Of a DNA stretch of 32,110 nucleotides, positions 20,934 through 31,300 are shown in pieces (position 1 is the first letter of the stretch; each line of letters opens with the position of its first letter). The stretch comes from Chara braunii (lineage: Eukaryota; Streptophyta; Charophyceae; Charales; Characeae): assembly GCA_003427395.1 (NCBI GenBank), contig BFEA01000163.1, positions 1,591,767 through 1,623,876 of the forward strand, in the 5' to 3' direction. A program made the position numbers and the translations under genes. Below the pieces are notes generated by a model that worked only from the letters and a program-made list of their open reading frames with translations, did not search any database and was not told where the DNA came from.

Positions 20934-21690
20934 TTTGCGGGGGGGTCTGGAGCCGGGGTTGGGGGTGCCCACCCCCGTAACCCCGGAACCCCGCCGGGGC
21001 CCCGGGGCCGGGGCTCGACAACCCTGGTTCTGAGGGGCAGGCCAGCCCTATGGGAAAGACGAGTACAGGGCGTTTATAAATAAGTACCGGCGGGGACCTT
21101 CCATTGGCTGTGATTGTCGTCTTGTTTGCCGCGTTAAATAATTCCTGAGGACTTCAGGGGCCGTCCGTAAAAACGCCTCTTGATCAGCCAATCGGTCGAT
21201 GTAAGGCTTGTTGCACGCGAGGATAAATATCGTGCAGGGTTGGCCATCTCAGCAGGACTCGGGGCACAGGGGTGGGCCGTGTGCACACCTTTAGACACGC
21301 ACGCTGTTCCGAATCGCTCAGGGACATTGATGACAAGAGACATTCGGGAATAACTGAGGGAGGGGTAGATTCCAGGTGATAAGTTCGTGTTTAATTCCAC
21401 TATGCAAATATCCACACAAACGATTCTATTTTTATTTTGATTAGTTATATGGACTTTCATTGACATCTGACAGACAACATTAGGTAGAAATATGCTTTCC
21501 GTTCGTGGACTAATTAATTAAAAATAGTTCCGTTTGTAGGAATTTGAACTTATCTGTTGGACCCAAATGTGTAGTCTCTGACATAGCCACCGATTAATTT
21601 ATTTATTTATTTTTAAATCGGTCTGTGCATGACGCTGCGGTAGGCATCGAGTGAGTGACCTAGTGCAGACGGTGTGCAGTTCTGTAGCTT
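20744..21690. other. GC-rich then mixed non-coding segment before gypsy gag
   Basis: 20744-21080 is very GC-rich and full of short inverted repeats, such as AAACCCCattttTGGGGTTT near 20823 and GGTGCGC...GCGCACC near 20853-20875. 21080-21690 is more balanced and has no gene. The right part is presumably the leader of the gypsy element that starts at 21691, but no LTR or primer site is visible here. Confidence 0.45.
20880..20937 (+). repeat. (TTTA)n microsatellite
   Basis: About 14 uninterrupted TTTA units, bordered by CCCCCC on the left and GGGGGGG on the right. A shorter array of the same motif lies at 21594-21616, bordered by ACCGATT (21589-21595) and AATCGGT (21616-21622). Confidence 0.95.
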
Positions 21691-23661
21691 ATGAGCGACA
21701 GGGAGGAAACTAGAGAGGACGACAGGATCCTGCGATCAGCAAGGCGCCCGATAGCCCACTTGGCATTAGGACCAAAGAGCGACAAATTTATGTTCCATCA
21801 GCAGAGAGAGAGACAGCAGCAGCAGAGAAGAGTTAGGGCCACAGAGGCAAGCAGGGCATTCGTGAGCGAGGCCGCTACTTCAGCAGCCATGGCATCTGCT
21901 GCGCAGCAGAGCTCTCAAGCTAGTGGGTCAAGTTCTATAGGGTCAACGGTCGCACAAACCCTGAGTCAGTCCACTCGCGTTATGGCAAGCCAGCCAATAG
22001 TGTTGACCCCCAAGGAGGTCGCCATACAGCGAGCCGCTATTCGCGAGGCACAACTACAGCAGGCGTTAGGAGAGATTAAGGCAGAGAAAGAGAAAATGAT
22101 TAGAAGAAGAGCCAGGATGCAGCGGAGACAAGCGGACGTTAGCACGTTAGAGGAGATGGACCTGACGAACATGAATGACGATGTGAGGACCCTACGGTCC
22201 GTCCTGCTAAATGTAGTAGAAATGCAGGACCACCACATGGCTCTCCTTCAGGACATTCAGCAGAGTCTGGCCATACTGGTCGGGCGAACGTAGGCAGCAC
22301 CATCGTCGTCCCGACCCGGTGCCTGGCCCGTTGTACATCCTCCTCCGTTTGTCCCACGGGTGACTGGAGTATCCCCATATGTCTCTCCAACATCGGTCCA
22401 AGCCGCTTCCCTAGGTATGTCATTAACAAGAGGGTTCTCAGCAGGTCCTAGTGTACAGGTTACTGTACAGTTAGTGTATCCCCAACCTCCGTTGCAGGTT
22501 GCCGTAACCAGGCAGCCTCCTGTCTCGCAGCCTGCACAGCCGCAGGGTACACAGCCCCGGCAGCAGCTAGTGCAGCAGCCTGCTCCCCACGGTCCACAGC
22601 CTGGAGTGAGACAGGTACCGGGACGAACACAGTGGGTTCCAAAGACTGCCATCACCTCTCCCAAACCCTTTTCAGGGGACAAGAGGGGCGAAGACCTCGA
22701 CACATGGTTGAGGTCAGTGCCGGTCTGTCAAGTGTAAATTGACCTTGCCGCACGAGGAAGTACTTGTGGCTGCCCCCTATTTGGAAGGGAGTGCAACAAG
22801 ATGGTGGAGTGGTTTAGTGCAATTACAGGGATACAGTCATGACTTCCGCGCTTGGGCGGTCAACCAGAAACCGAATGACTTCCTTAAGCTGGTGGAAGAA
22901 AGGTGGCATGATCCTCAAGAGGCTCAAAAGGCCACTGACGTGATCCTGACTCTGAATAACAGGCAGTTCAAGTCAGTAAGAGAAACCACAAAAGCAGTAG
23001 AGCATCTGATCTGTGTCATAGGGTGCGCTATGAACCCTAGGTTTTACTCACTTCCTACCTGAGATGTTTTCCTATGCCTCTCAGGAATCAGTAGACAGGT
23101 GAGGCCAACATCAACATGCACAACTTCCCCTCGTTCAGCAAGAAGGCCCTAGACCTTGAGGCAAAGATAGGGCATGGACAAACACCCACAACGGACGGTA
23201 GGAAAAAGTCACTGCCTCCCAACTGGAAGGCGAAGGGTCGCATTATGTTCGTCGACAATGATGGTTCTACCATCGAGTTGGAAGACGACTTCCAGGCGGG
23301 AGTGGGTTCAGAGGCAGGGAGCGTAGAGGCTTCAAGGGGTGGAGTAGTCGCTGCCTCAGCACAGAAAGGTAAGGCGACCGGTAGACGCCGTAGAGGTTCC
23401 CGGTCTAGGAGTCAAGTTGACCGCAACGCTCCTCCATGGGAGAAAGCGGGTCTAACCGAGGACGTGTGGAGAGACCGGTACACCCGGCAGGCTTGTATCC
23501 GTTGTGGCCAATATGGCCATAATCAGTTCAAGTGCCGAAACAAAAAGGTGACCGAGAAGATCCCGCCTACGATGGGGCAGGCGTTGGGATCCTCTGCTCC
23601 CGTTGGTAGCAATGTGGCCAACAATTCTGACACAACTCTGGGAAACGCGTCGGGCCAGTAG
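21691..23661 (+). pseudogene. gag of chromovirus-type gypsy element E, frameshifted
   Basis: Starts MSDREETREDD at an ATG. A Gln/Arg-rich helical N-terminal part follows (to 22290), then an in-frame TAG at 22291-22293, and the frame continues through a Pro/Gln-rich stretch to PKPFSGDKRGEDLDTWL (about 22720), the start of the capsid core. A frameshift near 22725 moves to the frame holding LEGSATRWWSGL and FLKLVEERW. A second frameshift near 23058 returns to the first frame, with a TAG at 23092-23094. A CCHC zinc knuckle CIRCGQYGHNQFKC (CX2CX4HX4C) lies at 23494-23535, followed by a Ser/Asn-rich tail. Order and motifs are those of a gypsy gag; the lesions make it non-functional. Confidence 0.85.
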
Positions 23662-23848
23662 GGATAGTAGTTGTTCCTGTTACGGTCACACCCTCACCAT
23701 CTCGAGAGATGACCCAAGCTATTGACTCCATCGTCGTCCCGCAAACACATTCGGACCCATCGAGCCTTTGTTCGATGAATGTGTTTGTCCTTAGGAGGAG
23801 CTAGAGGAGGAGTGGTCTAGATCAGACCCGCTAGCTTCTTGGACGGCA

Positions 23849-24199
23849 TTGGCTAAAGCCCCTAAGGGTGAGATGTTCATCAGCGAGGTAGTCATCGGCG
23901 GCCGCAAGGCCGGGGCCTATTATGACACTTGCTCGATACGGAACTTTATCAGTCGCGCGTGTGTTGAGAGGTTGCGCTTACAGGGGCAAGTGCAGCGCCT
24001 TAGTCGACCTGTGGAGTCGACCTGTGCCAACAAACAGTGCATGGTAGTCAACGACTACCTTCAGGACGTTGAGTGTCTTTTCCCGTATGCGGGAGGGGAA
24101 CTCAGACATCGCATCTCGTTCCTAGTCAGTGATGATCTCCCAATGGACATCCTGTTGGGTATGTACTATCTTTCGGTTGCACAGCCCCAGTTTGACTAG
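23849..24199 (+). pseudogene. Retropepsin-like aspartic protease of element E, active site altered
   Basis: This would process the polyprotein. The frame contains ISEVVIGGRKAGAYYDTCSI (D at 23924-23926), then RNFIS, and a C-terminal ILLGMYYL where gypsy proteases have a conserved LG. The active site reads D-T-C where retropepsins need D-S/T-G. A TAG at 24197-24199 ends the frame and a frameshift follows near 24265. The start is arbitrary, because the upstream link to gag is degraded. Confidence 0.75.
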
Positions 24200-24273
24200 G
24201 ACCGAAAAGTGGTCAAACACACTTTGCCCGGTGGGGGACCGCCAAATTACATAAGTTTAAGGCTAGTAGTCTG

Positions 24274-26897
24274 ATGGAGTCCTATGGGTGCATGTGTGCG
24301 GCCGCATTCTACAATTATTATAAGCAAAATCCGGAGGAGGGTACGTATCTAGTTTATGTCCCTGGAAAAGGCGAGCCGGTGAAAATGCCGCCGGAGATGG
24401 AAGGAGTAGTCGCTAAGTACCCTTATCTATTCGAAGAGTTGAAAGGGGTTGTTGAGAGGGAGGTTGTCCACGCGATAGAAATTATCCCAGGGTCTAGCAT
24501 CCCGAAGGGTAGGATCTATCAGATGTCTTCAGGCGCTTGACGAGCTTCGCCGGCAACTCAAGGAACTCGTAGAGAAGAGTTGGATCCGGCTGAGTGTCTC
24601 CTTTTACGGATCTCCAGTCTTATTTGTACCGAAGAAGGGGGGAACCTTGAGGATGTGCATTGACTATAGGGGCCTCAATGTCATCACTGTTAAGAACCGA
24701 GAGCCCCTACCTCGCATCAATGACTTGTTAGATCGAGTGCAAGGGTGATGGTACTTCAGTAAGATAGATCTGAAGTCCGGGTACCATCAGATTGCAATCC
24801 GGCCCGAGGATCAACACAAAACCGCTTTTCAGACCAGGTACGGTCTGTACGAGTTTGTGGTGATGCCTTTCGGCCTTTGCAATGCTCCTGGCACCTTTCA
24901 GCACTCCATGAATCGGATCTTTCATGACGACTTGGACAAGTTTGTCATCGTGTACCTTGATGACATACTCATCTTCTATAGAATTGTCGGAGAGCATGTA
25001 GCTCATCTAGACAAGGTTCTTGGCCTCCTTCGACAACACAAGTTCAAGATAAACGGGGAGACGTGTGCGTTTGGCCGCACCCGCATCTTGTACTTGGGTC
25101 ATGAGATTTCCGCGGAGGGATTGAAGCCCGATGATGCGAAGGTGGCCAGCATTCATGACTGGCCGCGTCCTCAGTCTGTGACTGAGATGAGATCCTTCTT
25201 AGGGATGACCTACTACTATCGTAATTTTGTGAAGAACTATAGCATAGTTGCCGCCCCTTTGACGGATTTGACTCGCCTTGACACCCCATGGGAGTGGACA
25301 GACATGTGTGAGGCTGCTTTCAGACATCTGAAGCATGCTCTGACACACCATGAGGTCTTGAAGCTTCCCGATCCTGACAAGCCGTTTATAGTCACCACGG
25401 ATGCTAGTCAAGATGGCATAGGCGTCGTGCTCGCGCAGCAGGAGGGGCCAAAGTTGAGGCCTGTCGAGTACATGTCCAAAAAAATGCCCTCTTAGAAGTT
25501 GGCAAAGTCCACCTACAAGAAGGAACTCTATGCGATTTATAAAGCGCCGACCTATTGGAGACATTACCTCCTTGGGAGGTTTTTCTACGCCAGGACTGAT
25601 CATCAGACCCTGAAGTGGATGAGAACCCAGCCTGTGCTCTCCGATGCGCTGAAACGCTGGATCAAAGTCATTGAGCAGTATGACTTCGAGCCCCAGTACA
25701 TCAAAGGTGAGTACAATAAAGTTGTTGATACGCTGTCGTGTAGGCCAGACTTCTCCGGTGCGCTGATCACTGAGTTTGGGCTTGCGGATAATGTCACTCG
25801 TTCTTTGGTGGAAGCCTATCGCAAGGATTCGTTTATGGCTGAGATCATACGTAGACTCGAGGCGAAGAACAAAGCTACAAATGCCAAGTTTGAGTTGGTC
25901 AACGACTTGTTGTTCCTTGAGAAGGCCGGAAATAAGTGTTTGTGTGTTCCTAATAGAGAGTCTTTACGTAGTTTATTTTTAGGCGAAAGTCATGATGCCA
26001 CCGGACATTTTGGCTTCAAGAAGACTGCAGCCAACCTGTTGCAGCGATTCTGGTGGCCTACGATGATGAAAGATGCCAAACTGTATGTCTAGACTTGTCA
26101 AATTTGTCAACGTGACAAGCCCCGGACACAAGCTCCTCTTGGGTTGCTCAAGCCCCTTCCCATTCCGGAAAGGCCTGGTGAAAGCTTGTCCATGGACTTC
26201 ATGGATACGCTAGTCACCAGCAAGAGTGGCATGAGTTACATCTATGTCATCGTGGATAGATTTGGTAAGTTTGCTAGATTAATAGCTATGCCAAAAACAG
26301 CAAAGACCGAGTACATTATCAGGCTATTTAAGGAAAACTAGGTTAGAGACTTTGGCCTGCCGAAGTCTATAATCAGCGACAGGAATGTCCGATTCACCAG
26401 TGAGTTGTGGAAGGCCGCAGCTGCCGAACAAGGGACGCAATTGCAGATGACATCTGGATACCATCCGGAGGCAAATGGACAGGCACAACAGATGAACCAC
26501 GCTTTTCAACACTTACTGAGGCACTACATCAAAAACCTAATCAAGTGGACTAGGACGAGAAGCTTGCTCTCGTCGCCAGCATGTGCAACAATGCAGTTCA
26601 TAGGGCCACGGGAGTAAGTCGTAACAGCCTACTACTAACGTTCAAACCTAGACTCCCTCTTGACTTTCTTCTACTAGAGAACCAGCCCACTGCTGCTCCA
26701 GACACTTTGGAATTTGCCTATAGATATGAGAATCATATGCAGCAGGCGGTAGAATACATGCACAAAGCACAGGCGGCGATGATCGAATCTGAGAACAAGC
26801 ACCGCCGCCCACCTCGTATGTCATTCGGATCCCTGGACACCTTCGTACTTACCCTCTTTTTCCTGCCTCTAAACTTGCACCATTCAAAGAAACTGAT
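24274..26897 (+). pseudogene. RT, RNase H and integrase of gypsy element E, multiply broken
   Basis: The region runs through [17 protein letters not shown] (pre-RT), a frameshift near 24536, RT blocks including FVPKKGG and KIDLKSGYHQI, a TGA at 24746-24748, and the catalytic YLDD at 24953-24964. RNase H follows with TTDAS, STYKKELYA and RTDHQTLKW, with a TAG at 25493-25495 in between. Integrase has H..H..C..C around 25990-26115 (TAG at 26090-26092 inside it), then D in MDFMDT (26195-26197), a TAG at 26339-26341, and D in IISDR (26378-26380). The expected catalytic Glu is Gln (CAA 26486-26488). A frameshift near 26550 follows. After ENKHRRP a deletion joins directly to RIPGHLRTYP, so much of the integrase C-terminal module is lost. 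Domain order PR-RT-RH-IN is the Ty3/gypsy order. Confidence 0.93.
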
Positions 26898-28282
26898 ACT
26901 GCATACTTGCTAAATCTATCTACTATAACCATGACTTGACTTTTGTCATGCCTACTCTTGACCCGAGTATCCATAAAGTCAATGGACACTGAATCTCCGG
27001 GTCTGTCAGGAATAGGCAAGGGTCTGAGAAGACCAAGAGGGGCTCGCGTAGTAGTCTTGTTTCTCTGACAGACTTTACAATTACGTACATACTCTATGCA
27101 GTTGGCCTTCATACCGGGCCATATATATGCGCGCATGAGGTTAGCTAGTGTCTTTTGCCAACCAAAATGTCCCTCTGTGTTATGGCATTCCCCAAAGATC
27201 AAACAACGAATCTCTTCACTGTTAGGAACGCACAGACGCAGGTACATTAGTCTTCGCAAATAGTAATCCGTCAGTAGTACGGTAGTCTGGTCCGGACATC
27301 GGGGACTCCCTAACTCTCTTGAGGAGGTCACTATAGATAGGGTCTTGTGCATACGCTTCTCTAACTTTCTGTTGCAGGTCTCTCCCTATATCTAGATAGT
27401 AAACTATTGCCCCAAAGTAATCAGCTCTCCTACTCAGAGCGTCTGCTACTACATTATACTTCCCTTTGACTGGCTTCAGTTCAAAGTCATACTGATCTAA
27501 CTCGGCGGCCCACCTAGTAAGCTTAGGTGTCATCTTAGCTTGTGTCTTCAGCCACCTTAGTTCTCGTGGTCTGAATAGACTTTGAAGTGTCTCCCAAGCA
27601 AGTAATGCTTCCAGTGCTCTAATGCTTGCCTGAGAGTGTAGAGTTCCCTCTCATACGTGGATGTCGCTACCTTCTCTGAAGGCATTCTGGCAGACATGAA
27701 CTCTACGGGCCTATATCCATTGCCATCGTCTTGCTGTAAAACAACACCTATGCCATACTGATTCGTGTCAGTGGTAACAACGAAAGGCAGGGATGGATCA
27801 GCTACCTTAAGGACTGAATACTCTATCAAAACCCGCTTCAACTTCCTCAGGGTTGATGCACGTCCTTGTCCCATTTCTAGATTGCTTCTTTCTTTAGCAA
27901 CCTGCAAAGGGGTGCAGCGATGGTAGAGAAGTTCCCGACAAACTTCCTATAATAGTTAGCTAGGCCTAGAACGACCGCAACTCTGTCAGCGTGCGGGGTG
28001 TTGGCCAATCTCTAATCGCTGCAATCTTACTATCTTCGGGTTTTATCCTGTCTCCGTCTAAGACGTGGCCCAAGTACAAAACCTGTGTCTTGACCCATTC
28101 GCACTTCTTTGCGTTGATCTTGAAGTTAGCTCCTTTAAGCTTCTCCAAGACTTGCCTCAGATGGCCCTCATGCTCCTGGAGGGTCTTGCTCAAAACTAGT
28201 ATGTCATCTAAGTATACTATCACGAACCTATCTAACCAGGCCTAAACAAATAATTCATAAAGTGTTGGAATGTAGTTGGCGC
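26898..28282 (-). pseudogene. Inserted pol fragment of a second gypsy family (RT thumb to integrase)
   Basis: On the minus strand, from 28282: APTTFQHFMN, a frameshift, YLDD (28214-28203) in IVYLDDILVLSKTL, then a one-base frameshift at about 27968 and RNase H with FVVTTDTNQYGIG and STYERELY. Then come ADALSRRADYFGAI, the integrase zinc motif (ECHNTEGHFG...C..C) and SIDFMDT with the first catalytic Asp. It stops at RFSKYA, before the second Asp. No LTR, gag or primer site accompanies it. It interrupts element E between AAACTGAT and CAGTTTCCC, both of which belong to E. Related to E but clearly a different family. Confidence 0.9.
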
Positions 28283-28554
28283 AGTTTCCCACTCGTCGCT
28301 CAATGCTGCCCCCAACCATGGATGGAGAGGTCGACATCGACGACATCGTGGACCACAGGGAAATGCCGGTTCCAAGACCGACAGGCAGGGGACGTCCTAC
28401 GAAACCGAAGCTGCAGTATCGCGTTCGGTTCAGACATCACACTGATCCTAAGGAGGATAGATGGTTTACAGGGGAGGACCTGATGCAGACCGCTCCACAG
28501 GTTGTCCCCCACTACGAGAAGTTGTTGCAGAAAGGAAAGTGTCAGATTGAATGA
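28283..28554 (+). pseudogene. C-terminal pol of element E with chromodomain-like end
   Basis: The frame resumes directly after the insertion at CAGTTTCCC (QFPTRRSML) and ends with TGA at 28552-28554. It reads DIDDIVDHREMPVP, then a basic Pro/Lys linker, then YRVRFRHHTDPKEDRWF, EDLMQTAPQVVPHYEKLL. The spacing of V-x-F/W, D-x-W and a final helix fits a chromodomain-like module, as found at the integrase C terminus of chromoviruses, where it directs integration to particular chromatin. Intact over this stretch. Confidence 0.75.
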
Positions 28555-28579
28555 ACTACTCAGAGGACTAGCGAAGTAT

Positions 28580-28590
28580 GGAGGAGGGAA
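28580..28590 (+). other. Polypurine tract of element E
   Basis: GGAGGAGGGAA, 25 bases after the pol stop and directly before TGCGAGGCAC, the inferred LTR start. It primes plus-strand synthesis in LTR elements. Confidence 0.75.
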
Positions 28591-29520
28591 TGCGAGGCAC
28601 AACACCTCAATAAGCCCCACTGGGCCCTGTTATCAGCAAGGTCGGCCGCCCTAAGTGAAGGCAGGCCCGACCGAGGCCTATTTTGGGACTACTACGCAAC
28701 TGGGGAAAATTCAGGCAGTTGCACAGTGCCAGTTGGTTGGAAGCGCCCAGGCCCAGGCTGCCTTTCATCGTATGTAACTGAGGCAGGCCGTGGACCGGAT
28801 ACACAACATGGACCGAACAAAGGCTGAGGGCAGTTGGGCGCTGGTAACCACCACAGACCCTGGGCCTGTTTTCTTTGGACTGAGGCTCAACCTCGTGGGG
28901 CCTGCCGGAAGCTTCTGGGCCAGGGCCCCGTACCGCAATTGCCGCACGCAGCAGCAGGCCACTTCGATATAGGGAAGGGCCTGCCCACGCATTGGTCGTT
29001 CGGGCACTGGCTGCATGTTGCGCAAGAGCTGCTGCGCTAATGCTGGCCAGCGCTCACGCGCTCACGGGCGAGCTGGAAGGAGCAGGCAGCCATAGGCGAG
29101 CTGCGCTGCTGTATGCTGGATGGGGCGCATGGTGGTCCTTGGGTGCATGTGGCATCTGTGAGTTGGGGATCGAGGTTGTGAGTGATACGAGAGACATACC
29201 TGGTGCTTGAGGCGAACGGCATTGGCCGAGATCTGCTCGTACTTCGGGGAGCTGTTGACATCATCAGGGGCATCGTAGATAGGCTAGATAGGATCTGCCA
29301 TCTGTAGTCTGAGCGCCGAGCGCCAGATAGATATCGACATTGGTTCTTCGTTGATGATGATGAGACTATTCCAGCATTGTCAATTATGAGCTTTTGCTGT
29401 GCTCTTATTTGGTGAAACTCGTGATGCAATTCTGCTATTGGTTCGAGGTCACGACTATCTGGTCTCATGTGTATGATGCTGTTTGATTTCTGAAGTTCGC
29501 TATCGCTCATTTTCCTTGCG
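28591..29520 (+). repeat. 3' LTR of gypsy element E
   Basis: Starts TGCGAGG directly after the polypurine tract. The last 478 bp (29042-29519) match the LTR at 2379-2849, which has a primer site next to it. The match ends TTGCG here and TTGCA there, so the terminal base is mutated. Length about 930 bp. Open frames inside it are not credible genes. Confidence 0.75.
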
Positions 29521-29746
29521 CTTTCCTTAAATTAGAATAAAATATAATAAAAAGCCTTGCGCTTCAAATGTTGAGACTCTCAAGTTTTAATTTATTCACA
29601 TTGTTTGCCAGCTGAGGAGTCGTTGATCGTTGACCTTTCTTCCTTTTGTCCTTGACATTTATAAGAGGCTTTTGTTGATTGTATGCTTTGTGGCGTTCCC
29701 TCTGTTGTCATGTGTGCGTTGTTTCGCCAACCTCCTGTTTGTGCAG
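29521..29746. other. Flank after element E, ends in a splice acceptor
   Basis: AT-rich at first (29521-29550), then mixed. CCTCCTGTTTGTGCAG at 29731-29746 is a good acceptor with a pyrimidine-rich tract ahead of it. Confidence 0.35.
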
Positions 29747-29938
29747 GCTGGAAAAGGTTGTGAGGATTGAAAAAGACGCCACTCTCACGAGACTCGCAGA
29801 GGAACGGATCAGGTCGAGGTCAACGACAGATTTTAGACGTATTGAGCACTACTACCGGATGCGCTGCGCAATGCTTGAAGAAGCTATCTCAGAGGAAAGA
29901 AGGAATAGAGAGGAGGCTGAGCGGGCTCAGAGACTGGT

Positions 29939-30018
<80 letters not shown>

Positions 30019-30207
30019 GCATTGAGGTTTTCTCAGCACGTGATTGAATGGCACACACACACACACACACACACATGCAGGTTTTCTCAGCAAGTGGGTT
30101 CAGATTTCAATCTTAAGAACCGTTTCGTAGGCTATAACTCCCCAAAACCCCGCATGCCAAAGTACCAGGAGGCCTCACGACAGATCAGGCGCTCAGCGGA
30201 TGAGTGA
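29747..30207 (+). CDS. Possible 3' end of a host gene, two exons, coiled-coil protein
   Basis: Exon 29747-29936 starts after the acceptor at 29746. Read from 29748, it encodes 63 codons of charged helix (LEKVVRIEKDATLTRLAEER ... EEAISEERRNREEAERAQRL), which looks like a coiled coil. A weak donor CTG|GTCAGA lies at 29936/29937. The intron would hold the (CT)n and (CA)n tracts and end at TTTTCTCAG (30090). Exon 30091-30207 then stays in phase for 38 codons (QVGSDFNLKNRFVGYNSPKP ... QIRRSADE) to TGA. The in-phase join supports the model; the weak donor and the unknown upstream exons limit it. I do not recognise the family; Arg- and Glu-rich composition suggests a structural or RNA-associated protein. 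Confidence 0.4.
29944..30015 (+). repeat. (CT)n microsatellite
   Basis: About 36 uninterrupted CT units. It would encode a Ser-Leu repeat if translated, which is not believable as protein. Confidence 0.97.
30052..30075 (+). repeat. (CA)n microsatellite
   Basis: Twelve CA units. A short word GGTTTTCTCAGCA-GTG is present on both sides (about 30025 and 30080), so the tract sits between copies of a ~20-bp duplication. Confidence 0.95.
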
Positions 30208-30857
30208 AGAGGTACAGAAGGCTCAACTGCACACTCCGTTACAGATCAAATTCCCATAGCTTGTAGCAGCCTCAAAAGATAACTAACAATGTCTAGCATT
30301 GTTTAACAGCTCATGTTCCAAAGGGTGGGGGTAGGGGAACGGGAGGTTTGCTTCCCTACATGCACTGTGGTTCATTCATAGGTGATAGATCCTGGCTCCA
30401 AGATTGAAAGAGGATAGCAGCCGTGGGACTTGGGTATACTGCCGCCTAACTAAGGCTGTCATGCAGGCAACCAACTTAGGCTACTGAGTAGTTGTGTAGC
30501 CCCACTTGCCAAACTTCCTCTTTCGAGGATAGGCCATGCAGCTACCAGTCCCCACAATCAGATGTCTGTACAAACAAGCAAGCACGATGTTCTGGGACGC
30601 TGGACCCGGTTTCCAGCAGGTGCTGCTCCCCACCAATAAATGAAGCCTTCCCGAGAGTGATAGTGGTGCCTGCTCCTATCAGCACCCCGAGCACCACCTC
30701 GGGCTGTTCTTCAAAAAAAAAAAAAGAAAAAAAAAAGAGAACCTTTTCGTTACCAGTTTTCGTTTCTCATTGCTTTTTTTGTTTTTTTTGTTTTTTTTTT
30801 GTTTACTATAATAACCTGTCACTGCTGTCAGATAAAACGTGTAAAGCAAGAAAAGTC
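30208..30857. other. Gene-free stretch with A-rich and T-rich tracts
   Basis: Possible 3' untranslated region of the gene ending at 30207, then unassigned sequence. An A-rich tract at 30713-30740 and a T-rich tract at 30773-30803 could pair with each other as a loose inverted repeat. Confidence 0.4.
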
Positions 30858-30860
30858 TAA

Positions 30861-31297
30861 GGGCCTCGTTCGACACCACTTGGAAATTGCTGTTTTTTAA
30901 GGAAGCGTCATTCGACCCCGCCCTAATCACCCACCCTTGAAGTCTCTAATTGTTTCCACATCCCGGCGGCCAAGTGTCCGCCCTTGAAACGGAAGTGCGG
31001 CCCAGGCAAATCGACGAAAATCCCAAGGGTGCCTCGGGAGGTCACTTGGGGCGCAAGGGTCTCACCCTTCAAAACGAGAAATATACCGACCTTTTTCTTG
31101 TTTTCTTTTTTTTTCCACCAATCACCACTGTTCGTGGTGCAATGACGTCAGCACTTCAGTTTCAAGGACGGCCGTCCCAAGGGTTTCGTCAAGGGGTTGT
31201 GGAACGAAAAAACAAGTTAGGGGAAATTAATCACCTTCCGTGAGTTAGGGTGCCCTTTGAAAGTCAAGTATTTTCAAGTGGTGTCGAACGAGGCCCT
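30861..31297. mobile_element. PIF/Harbinger (Tourist-like) MITE, 437 bp
   Basis: Terminal inverted repeats start GGGCCTCGTTCGACACCACT at the left; the right end, 31276-31297, is the exact complement over 22 bp, followed by one mismatch and further pairing. It is flanked by TAA direct repeats at 30858-30860 and 31298-31300, the 3-bp TWA target duplication typical of PIF/Harbinger. No transposase is encoded, so movement would depend on an autonomous relative. The ends are nearly identical, which suggests a fairly recent insertion. Confidence 0.9.
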
Positions 31298-31300
31298 AAG

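Noticed and set aside
19423-21033. Long frames of 365-528 residues across the N block
   Set aside because: They are open only because N codons are not read as stops.
22139-22703. Minus-strand frames within gag of element E (including a Cys/Gly-rich one)
   Set aside because: Shadows of the plus-strand gag frame.
29767-30207. 146-residue frame through the (CT)n tract
   Set aside because: Most of its middle is a Ser-Leu repeat from the microsatellite, and the upstream part is a shadow of the coiled-coil frame.
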